A stretch of 64,000 bases of DNA from Glebionis coronaria (GCA_025667525.1 CM046876.1:27739224-27803223), one strand, 5' to 3'. Positions 1 through 15,009 are shown, counted from the first letter of the stretch. Made by a program: numbers and translations. The notes: generated by a model not told the origin, from the letters alone.

Positions 1-944
1 CAAAACCAAACCATATCATGTGACCCCAAAATCACACAACACAGCTATAACCCAAAACATATAACACAAAAAGAACGATGGCCATATCATAGGTAGTCAT
101 CACATAAACCCGTATATTATACGTATACCCAAATTCTACATCTCATCATATACAAGCATGTACTAACCCTCTTTCATGCAATCATACTTGAGAACCCATT
201 GAAGTTGTGGTACTTGTATAACTATGTTGGCCACCATACTTATACAATTACCCTTTCCCCAATGCACTCCCTCCTATGATGACACTTATAAGAATCAATA
301 CAACATATAACACATAAATCTATCTACTTACATAAGCTCATAATCACATAACCAATAAGGTCCAAAACTCCATCTATAAAAATAAAATAATAAAACTCTT
401 GGAATACAGAAATCCATAGTCTAGCTAAAACAGCCTAGACTAAATCCAAAACGAAAACAATATCAGTTATAAGTCATGTCGCCCATAAGAGTGGAAATGG
501 CTTAGAATCCTTCATATCCACTTACTCCTACTAACTCGAACCACCACATGATTCTTAGGGAACATGAGTTAAACATCAAAAGACAAAAAAAACATACCTC
601 AAGTACATAAAATAACCCAACAAAAGATAGAAACTACTATATACCAAATTATGTATTATAATGTACAATATAAGCAAAATACGACAATGACTAGCGAGGA
701 TGATTATGGTTCAACCCGCACTACTCACAACCCGAAAAGAAAATAACATGTGGCTAAGTATGAACTTACTATGGTTCAATTCATACTAGTCAAAACATCA
801 TAATAAATAACATCCAAATACATCAATTTATATAAAATGCACACATACTCCTATGACGCCTATATGCAGGGACCCTTAAGCTATAGACTAGGCTACGCGA
901 CTAGGCAACCTAATTCTCTATAACCATTGTCTCTGATACCATTC
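1..944 (-). mobile_element. Element Z: partial internal region (leader/gag end)
   Basis: This is the 5' part (minus-strand sense) of an internal region of gypsy-type element Z; the rest lies left of the window. The same sequence recurs at about 7,532-7,888 plus 11,653-12,236, and again at 18,744-19,686. It ends at the primer-binding site just left of the LTR at 945. No open frame longer than about 65 codons is seen, so this copy cannot encode an intact gag. Confidence 0.75.
924..941 (-). promoter_or_regulatory. Primer-binding site of element Z (copy 1)
   Basis: On the minus strand, the bases next to the LTR end GGTGTGACA read TGGTATCAGAG. This complements the 3' end of initiator tRNA-Met, the usual primer of plant LTR elements. 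Identical sites lie next to the other two Z LTRs (about 12,216-12,233 and 19,666-19,683). They fix the orientation of Z as minus. Confidence 0.85.
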
Positions 945-1467
945 TGTCACACCCCACCATGGTGGAATATGGGGCGCGACGTATGGATATCATCACAACA
1001 AACAGTGTCTCTATAGAGAAAACTAAAATGCAACTATAACGTCATAAATGGCGACACAAAGGTCATGACAATATCTTAACATAGCAGGAGTCTAGGTAAG
1101 TAGGTAACAGTCCTAGCACTTACCCAAGACAAACAATAAACATAAACCAAACAAACATATAGGTGCCAACATGTATCACTTATATCAAAAAACATAAAGG
1201 TAAACTAAGAAGGAACAGGGATCTCCTTCTATATGCAATCCTAAGGCATCCAAGTCTAGCCACTTCTATCCTCTAGCTAACCATAATATCACCTGAAAGA
1301 GACACTAAAACACGTCAACATAAAGTTGGTGAGAGTCATAGGTTTAGACTCCAACGCTAAATTAGTTATAAGCTGCGAATAACAACCATCAACACAATAA
1401 CATATGGACAATGCGCTACAATTATGTATTAACAACTAGCATTCATGTTCAATCAATCATCACAATA

Positions 1468-1563
1468 CCAAGGCATCACGCCTTACCAACAACCACAATT
1501 CCCAAGGCATCACGCCTTACCAACAACCATAATTTCCAAGGCATCACGCCTTACCAACAACCA
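1468..1563. repeat. Three 34-bp tandem repeats with palindromic core
   Basis: Three units start at 1,468, 1,502 and 1,536. Each contains the inverted repeat aaggc-atcac-gcctt followed by accaacaacca. The array is conserved in LTR 2 (12,760-12,855) and LTR 3 (20,212-20,307). Its place in an LTR suggests a promoter or enhancer repeat, but that is inference. Confidence 0.9.
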
Positions 1564-2149
1564 TGGTACCATAGGCGCCCATACACCTATGTACCTTTCC
1601 GATCCAAATCATACACAAATAAGAACCACATAGCAGTTAATCACATAATGTACACACAATTCCATCTTAAACCTTAAAAACATTCACATCATCAATATAT
1701 AAATAACTCAACACAGTGTCTCTTCCATCCTATCTGGAAGTCAAAATCAATAATAAACATGGGACTATGAAACTCACCTGATTGCTTCTTCACAAGTCCT
1801 CGCACTAGCAACGAGCTAACAAACCAAAAACACGCAATCAATACATGAACCAATCACTAAGATGGCTTATCAACCTATGATGGACATCTAGCCTATTCCC
1901 ATATAAATACCTCATTGATAAGCTCTAATCACCCCATTATCCTTCCCTAACAAGTCCTTAACTTGGTTAAGTTTAATAACTATCCCGTTCATATTTTACA
2001 CAAAACAGTCCCAATTTTAGGTCTCAAAACTTTAAGTCAAACGTCCACTTAAACATACCCATAGTTTCTGTAAAAGGAATATTCATACCCTTACATATGT
2101 TAGCTAACACCTCCAACTTTCCCCAACCTTAAAGCTACTGTTAAGGCCC

Positions 2150-2445
<296 letters not shown>

Positions 2446-4919
2446 TTTTGTCATTCCAGTTTTACTGATTTTAAACATAGAAAAAGTTTGTTAGGATTAG
2501 GGGGTCTTACCCTAACCCAAAACCTTAGCCCAAGTGCGGATACTTACTAAAATATATAAACCATCTCTCATGTTCGTTAGAAGATCCCAATGCAACCCTA
2601 AGTACCCCAAACAACCCAAAACTTAAAAAGAAAACAGGCTGAATTCAAAACTGTTTTGACCTCCGACTGTTGTAACCTATTTTTGACCAGCTTCCCGACC
2701 ACCAATTTAGTTCTCGTTTCTTGCATTGGAAAGACACTTTAATTACCTTTTCAGGGGTACTTGGGTCGTTAAATAAGAGTTTGTAGAACTCCCAATATGA
2801 TCAAAACAATTGACTCAAAATTCTGCCCAGTTTTTAAAAACGGGTTTAATCAAATTAAACTAATTAATTCTCCATAACCCCATTAAATACAAGCCCTAGT
2901 ATATGGAATCATCATATTATGATTAGTACAACATTAATTTACTGTTTTTATATTAACCCTAACCCTAATCCATCATAAGATGATTAATTAAACATAAAAA
3001 CAATTTAATTAAAAAGGTTTAAGAAGGTTTTTACCTTTAATTCAATGGAAGATGAAAAACTATGAAAACCTCTAAAAACCCTCTTGATGCCGTCGACTTA
3101 ATGCTCCAGGAAGAAAAAAATATGGTTTTGTTTTTTAGTTATAACATTATATAGGGTATTCACAAATCCTGGTCCAAGTAGAAGCCCACTTTCCTTTTTC
3201 CCCTTCCTTTTCTTTTGATTCGTCAAAACCGACCCATATGCCCCTAATTTTGTTTTTTTATATTTTATTATTAATATATGTATTAACAACATTACCTTAA
3301 TTTTCATTAATTTATTTCAGCTCCTAAAGCTTCCAAAACCTTAAAATCGTAAAACTAGTCAAATTTACGCGTTTTACCGTAAAAGACGTAAAATATACAC
3401 TTTTAAAAAAAATCTCAAATTTTTAAATAAACTTTATAACTAAGACCTAAATGACTTAAAACCATCCCGAAAAATATTCATATGACTAATTACCTCATCC
3501 GAGACCTCCAAAAGCTAAACCGTAAATCCTAAAAAAAAATACTATTACTATAATACTTATACGTATACTTAAACACCAAAATATCACCATTTCATTTCAT
3601 AGTAACTAAATGTGAGCTCATGAACATGAAATAGCCGTTCCTCGATTTACTTATGAGTACTCTATACTCATAAACGATAACCACACCAACCTCGTTCACA
3701 CAAAATAAACACGTAAACACACAAATCAAGTAATCACACATAAAATAACCTAAAAATAAGACCAAGTGACGAACATCAAAACCACGGTTGTCATATCACT
3801 CCCTCCTAATAGAAATCTCGTCCCGAGATCTACTCCTTAGGATCAAACACACAAACAACAAATCACACGAGGATACTTGTTCTAAACGAACTCCTCTCAT
3901 TTCCATGTGAACTTTAGTTCAAGTCTCAAATTACCACGTATACTAACCAACAATATTTAAACTCATTGCCAAACTCTTGACCTCACAGTCAATAAATCTC
4001 ACAAATGACTCTTTGATAAAACAAAGACTCTTATTAACACAAGTCCCGAATAACCGTACAGGCAAAATGCATTCTCAAACAACCTTTACCAATCCCAATA
4101 ATGAAATGTATCATGTATACAACTTATTTCCCCCAGGTAATTCTATGCTCATATGCTAGTGGTCCGATCTTTCCAAAGATCATAAATGGACCTCCAAAAC
4201 TCTACATCAACTCTTCCATTTTACCAAAACATACCACCCGTTACTATGGGTGAAACTTCCTACACAACTTTGTCACTAACTCTAGTGGTTTCCTCCATCT
4301 CTACATAGCATCCCTTGCTGCTCTCATCCTGTCCACAAACACTATTACGACATTAGTAGCCTGCTTTGTGCTTTATTCTACTCATTAGGCTCTACCAAAG
4401 TTCTACCTTCGGTTCCTATCTCGACCTATTTCATTTATGCTTCGCTTCTATACACACTTCCTTCTTCCTCCTTAACTCATAACATACATCACGATGTGAT
4501 GCTTCTAATCGTTTCTTCCCTTGCCATAATCCCTCATAAGGCATTCCATACATATCGGGCTAACTTTTACGCAAAACCCTCTATTCCGTCACATCCGTAC
4601 GCAATCCTTCCAACTTCTCAACTACATGACTTCTCATTCTTCTTGAAATGTGAGATGAATTAGTCTGTCTATCGACTATCACCCAACTCTCGTCGTAATT
4701 ATTCCTCCACCGCATTATGTATCCCTTCCACCAACTTCGTCCTTACATCACCCCTTTCTAAGCTACTCTTATCTATGTAGGAAGTATAGTCTACGTCCCT
4801 TTCTCCATATGATTGTCCAAGCCACGCAACATACATGTTGACGCGTTCTCTGCTTTAGACAACTCAACTCGTGCAACCTACATCTTTCATCGAAACCATC
4901 CTAATACGTCATCCATATA

Positions 4920-5650
4920 GTTCAAGTTCTTCTCAGATTCACTTCATTCTTCTTATTCCATGTCTCATCAACCATGCTTGCCTTTCCCAGATGGTACTTG
5001 GCCTTGCAATTTTCTTTCACCACTTAACCTTTGCCAAATGTTAAATAAAGACGATTGAATATGTGTTGGAGACATTCATGATCCGTATAGATCATTCTCC
5101 ACGTCTCGTACACCAAATGCCTCTAGCATTCTAGGCAGATATAACAATCCAGCTCCACTAACTAAGTCTTATCTAGTTCTTCTAAATCTTTAGTTCTTGT
5201 AACGTATAAGCCATCGCCTTTCTTTGTCGTTCTTGTACACATCCAAATCCTTGCTCCACGCATCGTCATGCTTCGCGAATTCATCCAGTCCTTCCGATAA
5301 CGCCAAGATCGGCTCATTATCCATTCCACCTCTTCAGCCTCCAAAATGCTTCCTCATCCTTCTTCACTTCACCCTTGCTGGTTCCATGATATGCCACCAC
5401 CTCTACTGATCATCCTCGTAAACTTAATCCTAAAAACTTACTCTGGAAAATCTCACGTATAACTCCCTTTCCTAACAACTCCAAAACCAACACATAATTC
5501 GCCTCATCCTTCTTCTTAGATTTGAGTAAATCAAGGTGTCGTCGATGCTCCCGATGACAACTCGTTTACATACGTTCATGCACACAAGGTTCATTGACTC
5601 CATGAAAACCGCTAGTGCTTTGGCAAATCCAAATGCATAATCGTAAACCC
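4920..5650 (-). pseudogene. Degenerate Ty3-gypsy pol: reverse transcriptase and RNase H
   Basis: Minus-strand translation around 5,520-5,640 gives a reverse transcriptase core with an FGFAKA...VFMESMN segment, followed by the catalytic-site-like IDDTLIYS. Around 4,930-5,125 it gives an RNase H segment with RHLVYETWRMIYTDHECLQH, then a YHLGKAS-like piece. Order and spacing are those of Ty3-gypsy pol. Stops and frame changes lie between and within these blocks, so no enzyme is made. The same remnant recurs at about 16,133-16,863. Integrase should follow toward 3,850 but is too decayed to name. Confidence 0.8.
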
Positions 5651-7888
5651 AAAGTGTTCATACTACATCCTTAGCAATTTCAACTATGTCCTCCTTACAC
5701 CCTCTCTTAGCGGCAATACGAATAAATTCCTACCTCGTTCTACTTGCGAAATTCTACACACATCTTAAAAGACCAATGCTTCCTCTCATCAGACCACTCA
5801 ACCGCTTTCCACATCCAATCTACTACTAAGCAACTCAACTTTTACCTTGCATCCGTTGCAATTTCTAACAACTCTTGTTTTTAAATCACTCCATCAACGA
5901 TTTGCCTTGGAAAGGCACTAACTACAACTCCTCTCACCTCCCCTACTTGCTCTATTTATGTTTCTACCTCACAGTAATAGGCAAACCTACTAAATTTCAG
6001 GAAATTTTTGGAAAACTTTCATGCCCTACGAACAATCATAAATACCTTTGAGGTATTGTATCCCCTTCCAAAACTCTCTATGGCGCGTTACTTGTGCTAG
6101 TATCCCACAAATCTCTATTCATCTCCTTGGTACTCCTAAGAGACCTCATGACCACATTAGTTCATCTACGAACTTCTTTCCTCCCCACTAAGGGTATTCT
6201 TACCGATCTCTCTTGGTCACCTACGTAAGCGTGTAGGCGCGACCAAGTCTTTCATATGACTACCTCAACTCTCCCGAACAATACGAAACCAAAACTACAT
6301 CCTGAATCCATCAGATACGATCAACGAATCAAACCAACAGATGACTAACGACATTTCACGTGCACCAGTTAAATCAAGTCAAAAACCATGAGACTCAAAA
6401 GAAAACTCAACCCAAAACGTGTATCAATTCAAAATGACCCATGACAACGAAAAATAATCCAACAAACACCCAATGGCAACAAAACATATTATGCCCCGCG
6501 ACATATTATTTAAACCGTGCAAAAGATCGACTTTTCCAAAAGAATATATATCTTTTTTTATTATTACCTCCACATCTATGTGACTCAAACAATCTACAAA
6601 CAACCCTCTTGACAAACTCAAAACTCAACTAAAAAACTAGGTGTAGCGTGCATCCCAAATCATAAAAATAAACTACTATTCAAACTCAACCTTTAACCCG
6701 ACACTTGTACAATAATTTCGGCCAAGATACTTACCTCCCATGACTATAGTTTCCGAATATTTGAAAAGTACGTTCCGAGTACATAATTTTTGGCTTTTGA
6801 ATCATCCAAAAAGCTTTAAAAACGAACAAGTTATGACGAAAACAGTTTTATATTAATATAAGATAAAATTTTATGTGAAATCTTCATAAACTCAATTTAA
6901 CCTTGTATTAATAATTATAAATGACGTGAATCGGTTAAACCCAATTATATAAACTATGTAAGTAGAAAGAAATTTTTCTTATGTTACATCTTGTTTCAAA
7001 CACGACTCCAACACCTTTCCCTTATTTAACCGAATACAACTAACTATCTAACCCTATAATAGATTTCTAAGTCCCCCTTTTTCTCAATATATACCGACCA
7101 AAAGAAATGTAAGACCCAACACAAAATATTTCATTATTTCAAAAGAAATCCCAAGTTACTTCAATAGACTTAAAACCAAGAACACCATTTTAAAACGTAC
7201 ACGTGAAATACGAAACTCAAAGAATACGCTACAAGACACACTTCAAAAGATTCAAAACGTCGTTGAAACTCCCCCAAACTCAAGATCTAATAAATTGTTT
7301 AAACACAAGAGAGCACCAGGTACGTTCAAGTTATAATAACTACTGAACGACCGTAAATCATAACATAACATCTATTAGTATATATACATCCGTATATGTA
7401 TACCTATCGAATCTCCCAAACATACTCGTTATCATACAAGTCAAGTCAATCAATCGCTTTATACGCTCGTTTTTTCATACGAGTAATCACCATCTCACCG
7501 TGCCACCACAAGGCATAAAGCCCACCTCCAAAACCAAACCATATCATGTGACCCCAAAATCACACAACACAGCTATAACCCAAAACATATAACACAAAAA
7601 GAACGATGGCCATATCATAGGCAGTCATCACATAAACCCGTATATTATACGTATACCCAAATTCTACATCTCATCATATACAAGCATGTACTAACCCTCT
7701 TTCATGCAATCATACTTGAGAACCCATTGAAGTTGTGGTACTTGTATAACTATGTTGGCCACCATACTTATACAATTACCCTTTCCCCAATGCACTCCCT
7801 CCTATGATGACACTTATAAGAATCAATACAACATATAACACATAAATCTATCTACTTACATAAGCTCATAACCACATAACCAATAAGG

Positions 7889-8425
7889 TGTTGGGATTAA
7901 ATTATAGGTCAGTTCACTAGACGCTGATAAGAAGAATTCAAGCGTTGATAAGATGACATTGGACGCTGACAGCCAAGCGTTGACATTTGAAGAAGTCAAC
8001 GCTGACAGCCTTGAAGACTAGCACTGATGGAATATATCTTCATACGAATCTTTTTGTTTATTTGTTTCTTTATTTGTGTATGGTAAAGATAAGCTCGACA
8101 TTGTATTTTTCATTATTATCTTTACCTAGAATAGTTGATTCGTAGCTTATTGTACAAGACTTCTTAATCTATAAAAGAAGATCTTTTAGGTTAATGTTAA
8201 TCATCAGTTATAATAAGTTTTCACAAGTTAAACCTCTTTCATTGTAATCAAGTTCGATCATTCTAATACAAGTGAAACTTTGTTTAACATCTTTGTGTTT
8301 TAGATTAAGTGTTAATTCCGCATAACACTTAGTTACTTTATTCATAAGCAAAGGTTTCTCTACGTGTATTACTTGATCTAATCTCGTATACACAAAGCTT
8401 AATCGATCTAAGTTTGGGATCAACA
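7889..8425 (+). repeat. 5' LTR of the nested copia-derived element
   Basis: This LTR begins TGTTGGGATTAAA and ends GGGATCAACA. It contains several copies of a gcgctgaca-like motif in its first 150 bp. It differs from the 3' LTR by only three substitutions that I can find (near positions 8, 60 and 390 of the repeat). The small minus-strand frame at 8,208-8,426 is also present in the other LTR and has no recognisable product. Confidence 0.95.
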
Positions 8426-8427
8426 AG

Positions 8428-8441
8428 TGGTATCAGAGCTT
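8428..8441 (+). promoter_or_regulatory. Primer-binding site (tRNA-iMet type)
   Basis: The sequence TGGTATCAGAGCTT begins two bases after the 5' LTR. This is the standard tRNA-Met primer site of Ty1-copia elements and sets the plus orientation of the nested element. The following leader (about 8,478-8,530) is rich in aaaaccctaaa, a plant telomere-like motif. Confidence 0.9.
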
Positions 8442-8541
8442 GTTGAGAAACTTTTGATCTTTAAGTAACGCAAGAACCCTAAAACACCAAAAACCCTAAA
8501 AACCCTAAAATTCTCAAAACCCTAAAAACATCACGTCTGGC

Positions 8542-8835
8542 TCAGAACAACCTCCTGCTCCTGTTTTGCTTCAAAACAACACCACCAATTTGTTGAACAG
8601 CTACCATGGCCTTGGAATCTTGGCTCTTAACCATTTGGCTTGAAGGCTTACCAGCATCAGATCTTCTTGGAGATCTACATTCCCTCATAAAGTGCCCTAT
8701 TCGATGACAATTGTAGCACTCAACTTTGGATTTGTCAAATCCAGCAACATCCTTAGCATCAAAGGTCATCTTCTTCTTGAACCTTTTATTAAACCTGTTT
8801 GCTCTTAAACTTACAAGAGCCATAGACCACATGGA
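8542..8835 (-). pseudogene. Inverted fragment of copia gag with CCHC zinc knuckle
   Basis: The minus strand reads a gag-nucleocapsid fragment with the zinc knuckle CYNCHRIGHFMREC (Cys-X2-Cys-X4-His-X4-Cys), preceded by KKMTFDAKDVAGFDKSKVE and followed by a basic stretch. This is typical of Ty1-copia gag. It lies antisense to the element, whose PBS, PPT and long ORF all read plus. The fragment has therefore been inverted inside the element, together with loss of the rest of gag-pol. It has no upstream gag body and ends near the leader. Confidence 0.8.
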
Positions 8836-11038
8836 CGTTGACCAAGCCAATGTCAACGCTGACACTCAAAATGTTGGCGCTGACACAGCCAATCCCAACG
8901 CTGATGACATCCCTGAACAATCCCAAACACCCCTTAACCAACCAACACCCACACAATCTACCTCATCTTCCACCCCATTACAATCTAGGTTGAATAAACG
9001 CCAAAGGACTACTGGAGTGTTCTCCTATAGTGGTCCTAGCCTTGTTGCAGAGAGAACCACCTCCACAAGTGTGGCTGGTGACATGGATGAGGCTGGGGCT
9101 ATTGGCACAAGCTTAGATGCAGGTCAAGACAGTCCCAACATCATTAAGACCTCATCCATGCCCTATGATTCTATTTTGGGAGGTCAAATCCCCATTCTAG
9201 CTGAGGGCAGATTGGAACCTATGACATTGAATGAATTGACGGCTGCTGTCATTAGCTTGCAAAAGCAAAATGTCAGCCTTGTACAAATTGTCAATAATCA
9301 GGGCCGTGAACTCCAAGTATTGAGGGAGCGGGTAACTGTTTTGGAGAATTCTAGTAGCAGGAGTAGAATGGAGGAATCTTCCAAAGGAGAGGATGAAGAG
9401 GATGAGCTGATTCATACAGCTAGTGAGAAGAGTTCACAATTTAGTGAATCTTTAAGTGTTGCTGAAGCACTCACCAACTTGAAGAAGCACCCAATTCTTG
9501 ATACATCCAAGGTAACTCCATTGAACTTGGAAGGATCTTTCACAGCAACAATGGGCGCTGATACAGGTTTGAACGCTGACACATCCAGCGCTGACAAAGG
9601 TAATCAGGGCGCTGATAAAGGTAACTTGAACGCTGACAAAGTTGCAGGTGGTGTTGATGTATTCCAGTCATCAACAATCATCAAAGATGTGTCTACACAT
9701 GTATCTTCATCTACTTTACCTATCATTGATCCAAAAGACAAAGGTAAAGGAATTTTGGTTGAAGAAGATGTTCCAAAGAAAGATGCAGCACAAATTGCAT
9801 TTGATGAACAGTTGGTTGCACAACTTTTGGAAAAAGATTTGAAGAGGAGTGGTAGATCACCATTTGTTGCCACTTCTGAGAGTGAGGAAGAGAGTGGTGA
9901 TGAAAAAGAAGGAGATAGCTCAGATTCAAGTGTTCAAATAACTGAAGATCCAGAAAGACTTGAATATGGGGATGAGTTGGCAAAAGAAAGATTGGGTGAT
10001 TTGAAGAAGCAGGTTGATTGGGACCTTCTAGAAATCACCAGAATGTACCATGCTTGGGAAGATAAGGTAATGGACAACCCAGGGATGAGTTTGTCAGATC
10101 AAATTTGGGGGTTGGAAATTCTTCTCAGGGTACAAGATGATATAAAGGTGATTTTGAGGTATAATGCACAAGAGGTCAAGACTTGGCTTAAAAGAGATAG
10201 AAGGCAATTGTATTACAAGTTGCTTAGATGCCATCAACCTGGATGGACATACAAGAAGTTGCTGGCTTTATCTTTTGAGGAGCTAGAGTACAGGGCACAT
10301 CCTATTTGGAGGCATGTGCAAGAAAATAATGTCTTACAATTTCTTTCAGAAGAAAGGAAACAAGATCTTGCTGAGGAAATGCAGATTGAAAAGGAGATGA
10401 GGATTGCTCAAAGACCAGTGAAGAAAGGAGATCCTCTCCAATTTCCCAAAGATATGGATGTGTATTATCCAAATGAAACTGTCATAAGGAAGCATCTCAA
10501 GCTTTCTCCATTGGAAGCTTCAGATTTGGTTAATGTAGTACCTCTAGATGACAGAAATCCAATCATAAGTTTTGATGAAGATGAGTGTGGATTTTGGAAG
10601 ATTGGCAGGTTTGGGAAGGAGGTACACACTTTCACTTCAATTATTTCTATCTTTGCAAGCATAGACAGAGAAGACTTGGTGCATCTATGGAGATTGATAG
10701 AGGCCAAGTATACAGCTGAAGCACCTACTTCAGCAAATGGAATAAGACTATGGCACACATTTTTGACTTTGTGTGGTCCAAGGGAAGCAGATCCTGCCAT
10801 ATGGAAGGATCTTGAAGATGACCTTAGTGGTCTTCATTGGAGGCTTTATTCTACTTGTGGTGTGTTTCATTTGAGCTCTACAAAGTTTTCAGAGTATCTA
10901 CTTGTGGATGCTGACTATTTCTTGTCCAAAGAAGTATTGGAGAAGATGAAGGAGACACCCTTGGAGATTGATTCTACTAGTGACGTGGCCAAAGACTTAA
11001 TTAGATATGTTTATCACCAACATAAGAAGTTTTTGTAA
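8726..11038 (+). CDS. Long ORF of the copia-derived element, Sirevirus-like third ORF (envelope-like position)
   Basis: An open frame of 770 codons ends 72 bp before the 3' LTR. The first 35 codons overlap the inverted gag fragment, so the Met at 8,831 (MDVDQ) is a likely start and would leave about 735 residues. The N-terminal half is low complexity: Ser/Thr/Pro-rich and Asn-Ala-Asp-Thr repeats encoded by gcgctgaca motifs, a predicted coiled coil near residues 165-215, and an acidic Glu/Asp/Ser tract near 385-410. The C-terminal 350 residues look globular (RLWHTFLTLCG, WRLYSTCGV). I recall similar C-termini as the extra ORF after pol in Sirevirus-type copia elements of Asteraceae. The function is unknown. 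I see no signal peptide or clear membrane anchor. It could also be a captured host gene. Confidence 0.7.
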   Translation: MDLSNPATSLASKVIFFLNLLLNLFALKLTRAIDHMDVDQANVNADTQNVGADTANPNADDIPEQSQTPLNQPTPTQSTSSSTPLQSRLNKRQRTTGVFSYSGPSLVAERTTSTSVAGDMDEAGAIGTSLDAGQDSPNIIKTSSMPYDSILGGQIPILAEGRLEPMTLNELTAAVISLQKQNVSLVQIVNNQGRELQVLRERVTVLENSSSRSRMEESSKGEDEEDELIHTASEKSSQFSESLSVAEALTNLKKHPILDTSKVTPLNLEGSFTATMGADTGLNADTSSADKGNQGADKGNLNADKVAGGVDVFQSSTIIKDVSTHVSSSTLPIIDPKDKGKGILVEEDVPKKDAAQIAFDEQLVAQLLEKDLKRSGRSPFVATSESEEESGDEKEGDSSDSSVQITEDPERLEYGDELAKERLGDLKKQVDWDLLEITRMYHAWEDKVMDNPGMSLSDQIWGLEILLRVQDDIKVILRYNAQEVKTWLKRDRRQLYYKLLRCHQPGWTYKKLLALSFEELEYRAHPIWRHVQENNVLQFLSEERKQDLAEEMQIEKEMRIAQRPVKKGDPLQFPKDMDVYYPNETVIRKHLKLSPLEASDLVNVVPLDDRNPIISFDEDECGFWKIGRFGKEVHTFTSIISIFASIDREDLVHLWRLIEAKYTAEAPTSANGIRLWHTFLTLCGPREADPAIWKDLEDDLSGLHWRLYSTCGVFHLSSTKFSEYLLVDADYFLSKEVLEKMKETPLEIDSTSDVAKDLIRYVYHQHKKFL

Positions 11039-11097
11039 GATTCCTCCTAAGCCTTAAGTTTTTATTCAGAAACTTGATCATTGGAATAGATATCAAG

Positions 11098-11110
11098 TTT
11101 AGGGGAGGAT
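11098..11110 (+). other. Polypurine tract of the nested copia-derived element
   Basis: The purine-rich ttaggggaggat lies immediately before the 3' LTR start (TGTTGGGAAT). It is the expected plus-strand primer for reverse transcription, and its presence means the element kept its cis-acting replication signals. Confidence 0.85.
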
Positions 11111-11647
11111 TGTTGGGAATAAATTATAGGTCAGTTCACTAGACGCTGATAAGAAGAATTCAAGCGCTGATAAGATGACATTGGACGCTGACAGCCAAGC
11201 GTTGACATTTGAAGAAGTCAACGCTGACAGCCTTGAAGACTAGCACTGATGGAATATATCTTCATACGAATCTTTTTGTTTATTTGTTTCTTTATTTGTG
11301 TATGGTAAAGATAAGCTCGACATTGTATTTTTCATTATTATCTTTACCTAGAATAGTTGATTCGTAGCTTATTGTACAAGACTTCTTAATCTATAAAAGA
11401 AGATCTTTTAGGTTAATGTTAATCATCAGTTATAATAAGTTTTCACAAGTTAAACCTCTTTCATTGTAATCAAGTTCGATCATTCTAATACAAGTGAAAG
11501 TTTGTTTAACATCTTTGTGTTTTAGATTAAGTGTTAATTCCGCATAACACTTAGTTACTTTATTCATAAGCAAAGGTTTCTCTACGTGTATTACTTGATC
11601 TAATCTCGTATACACAAAGCTTAATCGATCTAAGTTTGGGATCAACA
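11111..11647 (+). repeat. 3' LTR of the nested copia-derived element
   Basis: 537 bp, ending GGGATCAACA at the target duplication taagg. Apart from three substitutions it appears identical to the 5' LTR. Confidence 0.95.
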
Positions 11648-12236
11648 TAAGGTCCAAAACTCCATCTATAAAAATAAAATAATAAAACTCTTGGAATACA
11701 GAAATCCATAGTCTAGCTAAAACAGCCTAGACTAAATCCAAAACGAAAACAATATCAGTTATAAGTCATGTCGCCCATAAGAGTGGAAATGGCTTAGAAT
11801 CCTTCATATCCACTTACTCCTACTAACTCGAACCACCACATGATTCTTAGGGAACATGAGTTAAACATCAAAAGACAAAAAAAACATACCTCAAGTACAT
11901 AAAATAACCCAACAAAAGATAGAAACTACTATATACCAAATTATGTATTATAATGTACAATATAAGCAAAATACGACAATGACTAGCGAGGATGATTATG
12001 GTTCAACCCGCACTACTCACAACCCGAAAAGAAAATAACATGTTGCTAAGTATGAACTTACTATGGTTCAATTCATACTAGTCAAAACATCATAATAAAT
12101 AACATCCAAATACATCAATTTATATAAAATGCACACATACTCCTATGACGCCTATATGCAGGGACCCTTAAGCTATAGACTAGGCTACGTGACTAGGCAA
12201 CCTAATTCTCTATAACCATTGTCTCTGATACCATTC

Positions 12237-15009
<2,773 letters not shown>

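Larger units (their letters stand above)
7889..11647 (+). mobile_element. Non-autonomous copia-derived LTR element carrying a single long ORF
   Basis: A complete 3,759-bp insertion inside Z. It is flanked by the perfect 5-bp target duplication taagg (7,884-7,888 and 11,648-11,652). LTRs are 7,889-8,425 and 11,111-11,647 (537 bp each), with TG...CA ends. A PBS follows the first LTR and a purine tract (ttaggggaggat) precedes the second. The inside holds an inverted fragment of copia gag and a 770-codon ORF in place of gag-pol. No protease, integrase or reverse transcriptase is present, so any movement would need helper proteins. I see only three substitutions between the LTRs, so the insertion is young. 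Confidence 0.93.
3797..12236 (-). mobile_element. Element Z internal region A (with nested copia-type insertion)
   Basis: The internal region between Z LTR 1 and LTR 2 is about 4.68 kb once the nested element at 7,889-11,647 is removed. In minus sense it runs from the PBS near 12,233 to a polypurine tract (taggaggga) at 3,797-3,812. This is the usual size of a Ty3-gypsy gag-pol region. Reverse transcriptase and RNase H remnants are readable at about 4,920-5,650. Everything is broken by stops and frameshifts. The interval from about 5,650 to 7,888 should hold gag, protease and early RT, but I could not recognise motifs there. Confidence 0.75.

Noticed and set aside
1411..1677. 88-codon plus-strand frame repeated in Z LTRs (ITPYQQP-type repeats)
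   Set aside because: It lies in the LTR on the strand opposite to transcription, is made of the 34-bp tandem repeat, and changes length in the third copy. No support for a protein.
9604..10800. Several minus-strand frames of 86-111 codons under the copia-derived ORF
   Set aside because: They are shadows of the long plus-strand frame with no independent motif or start context.
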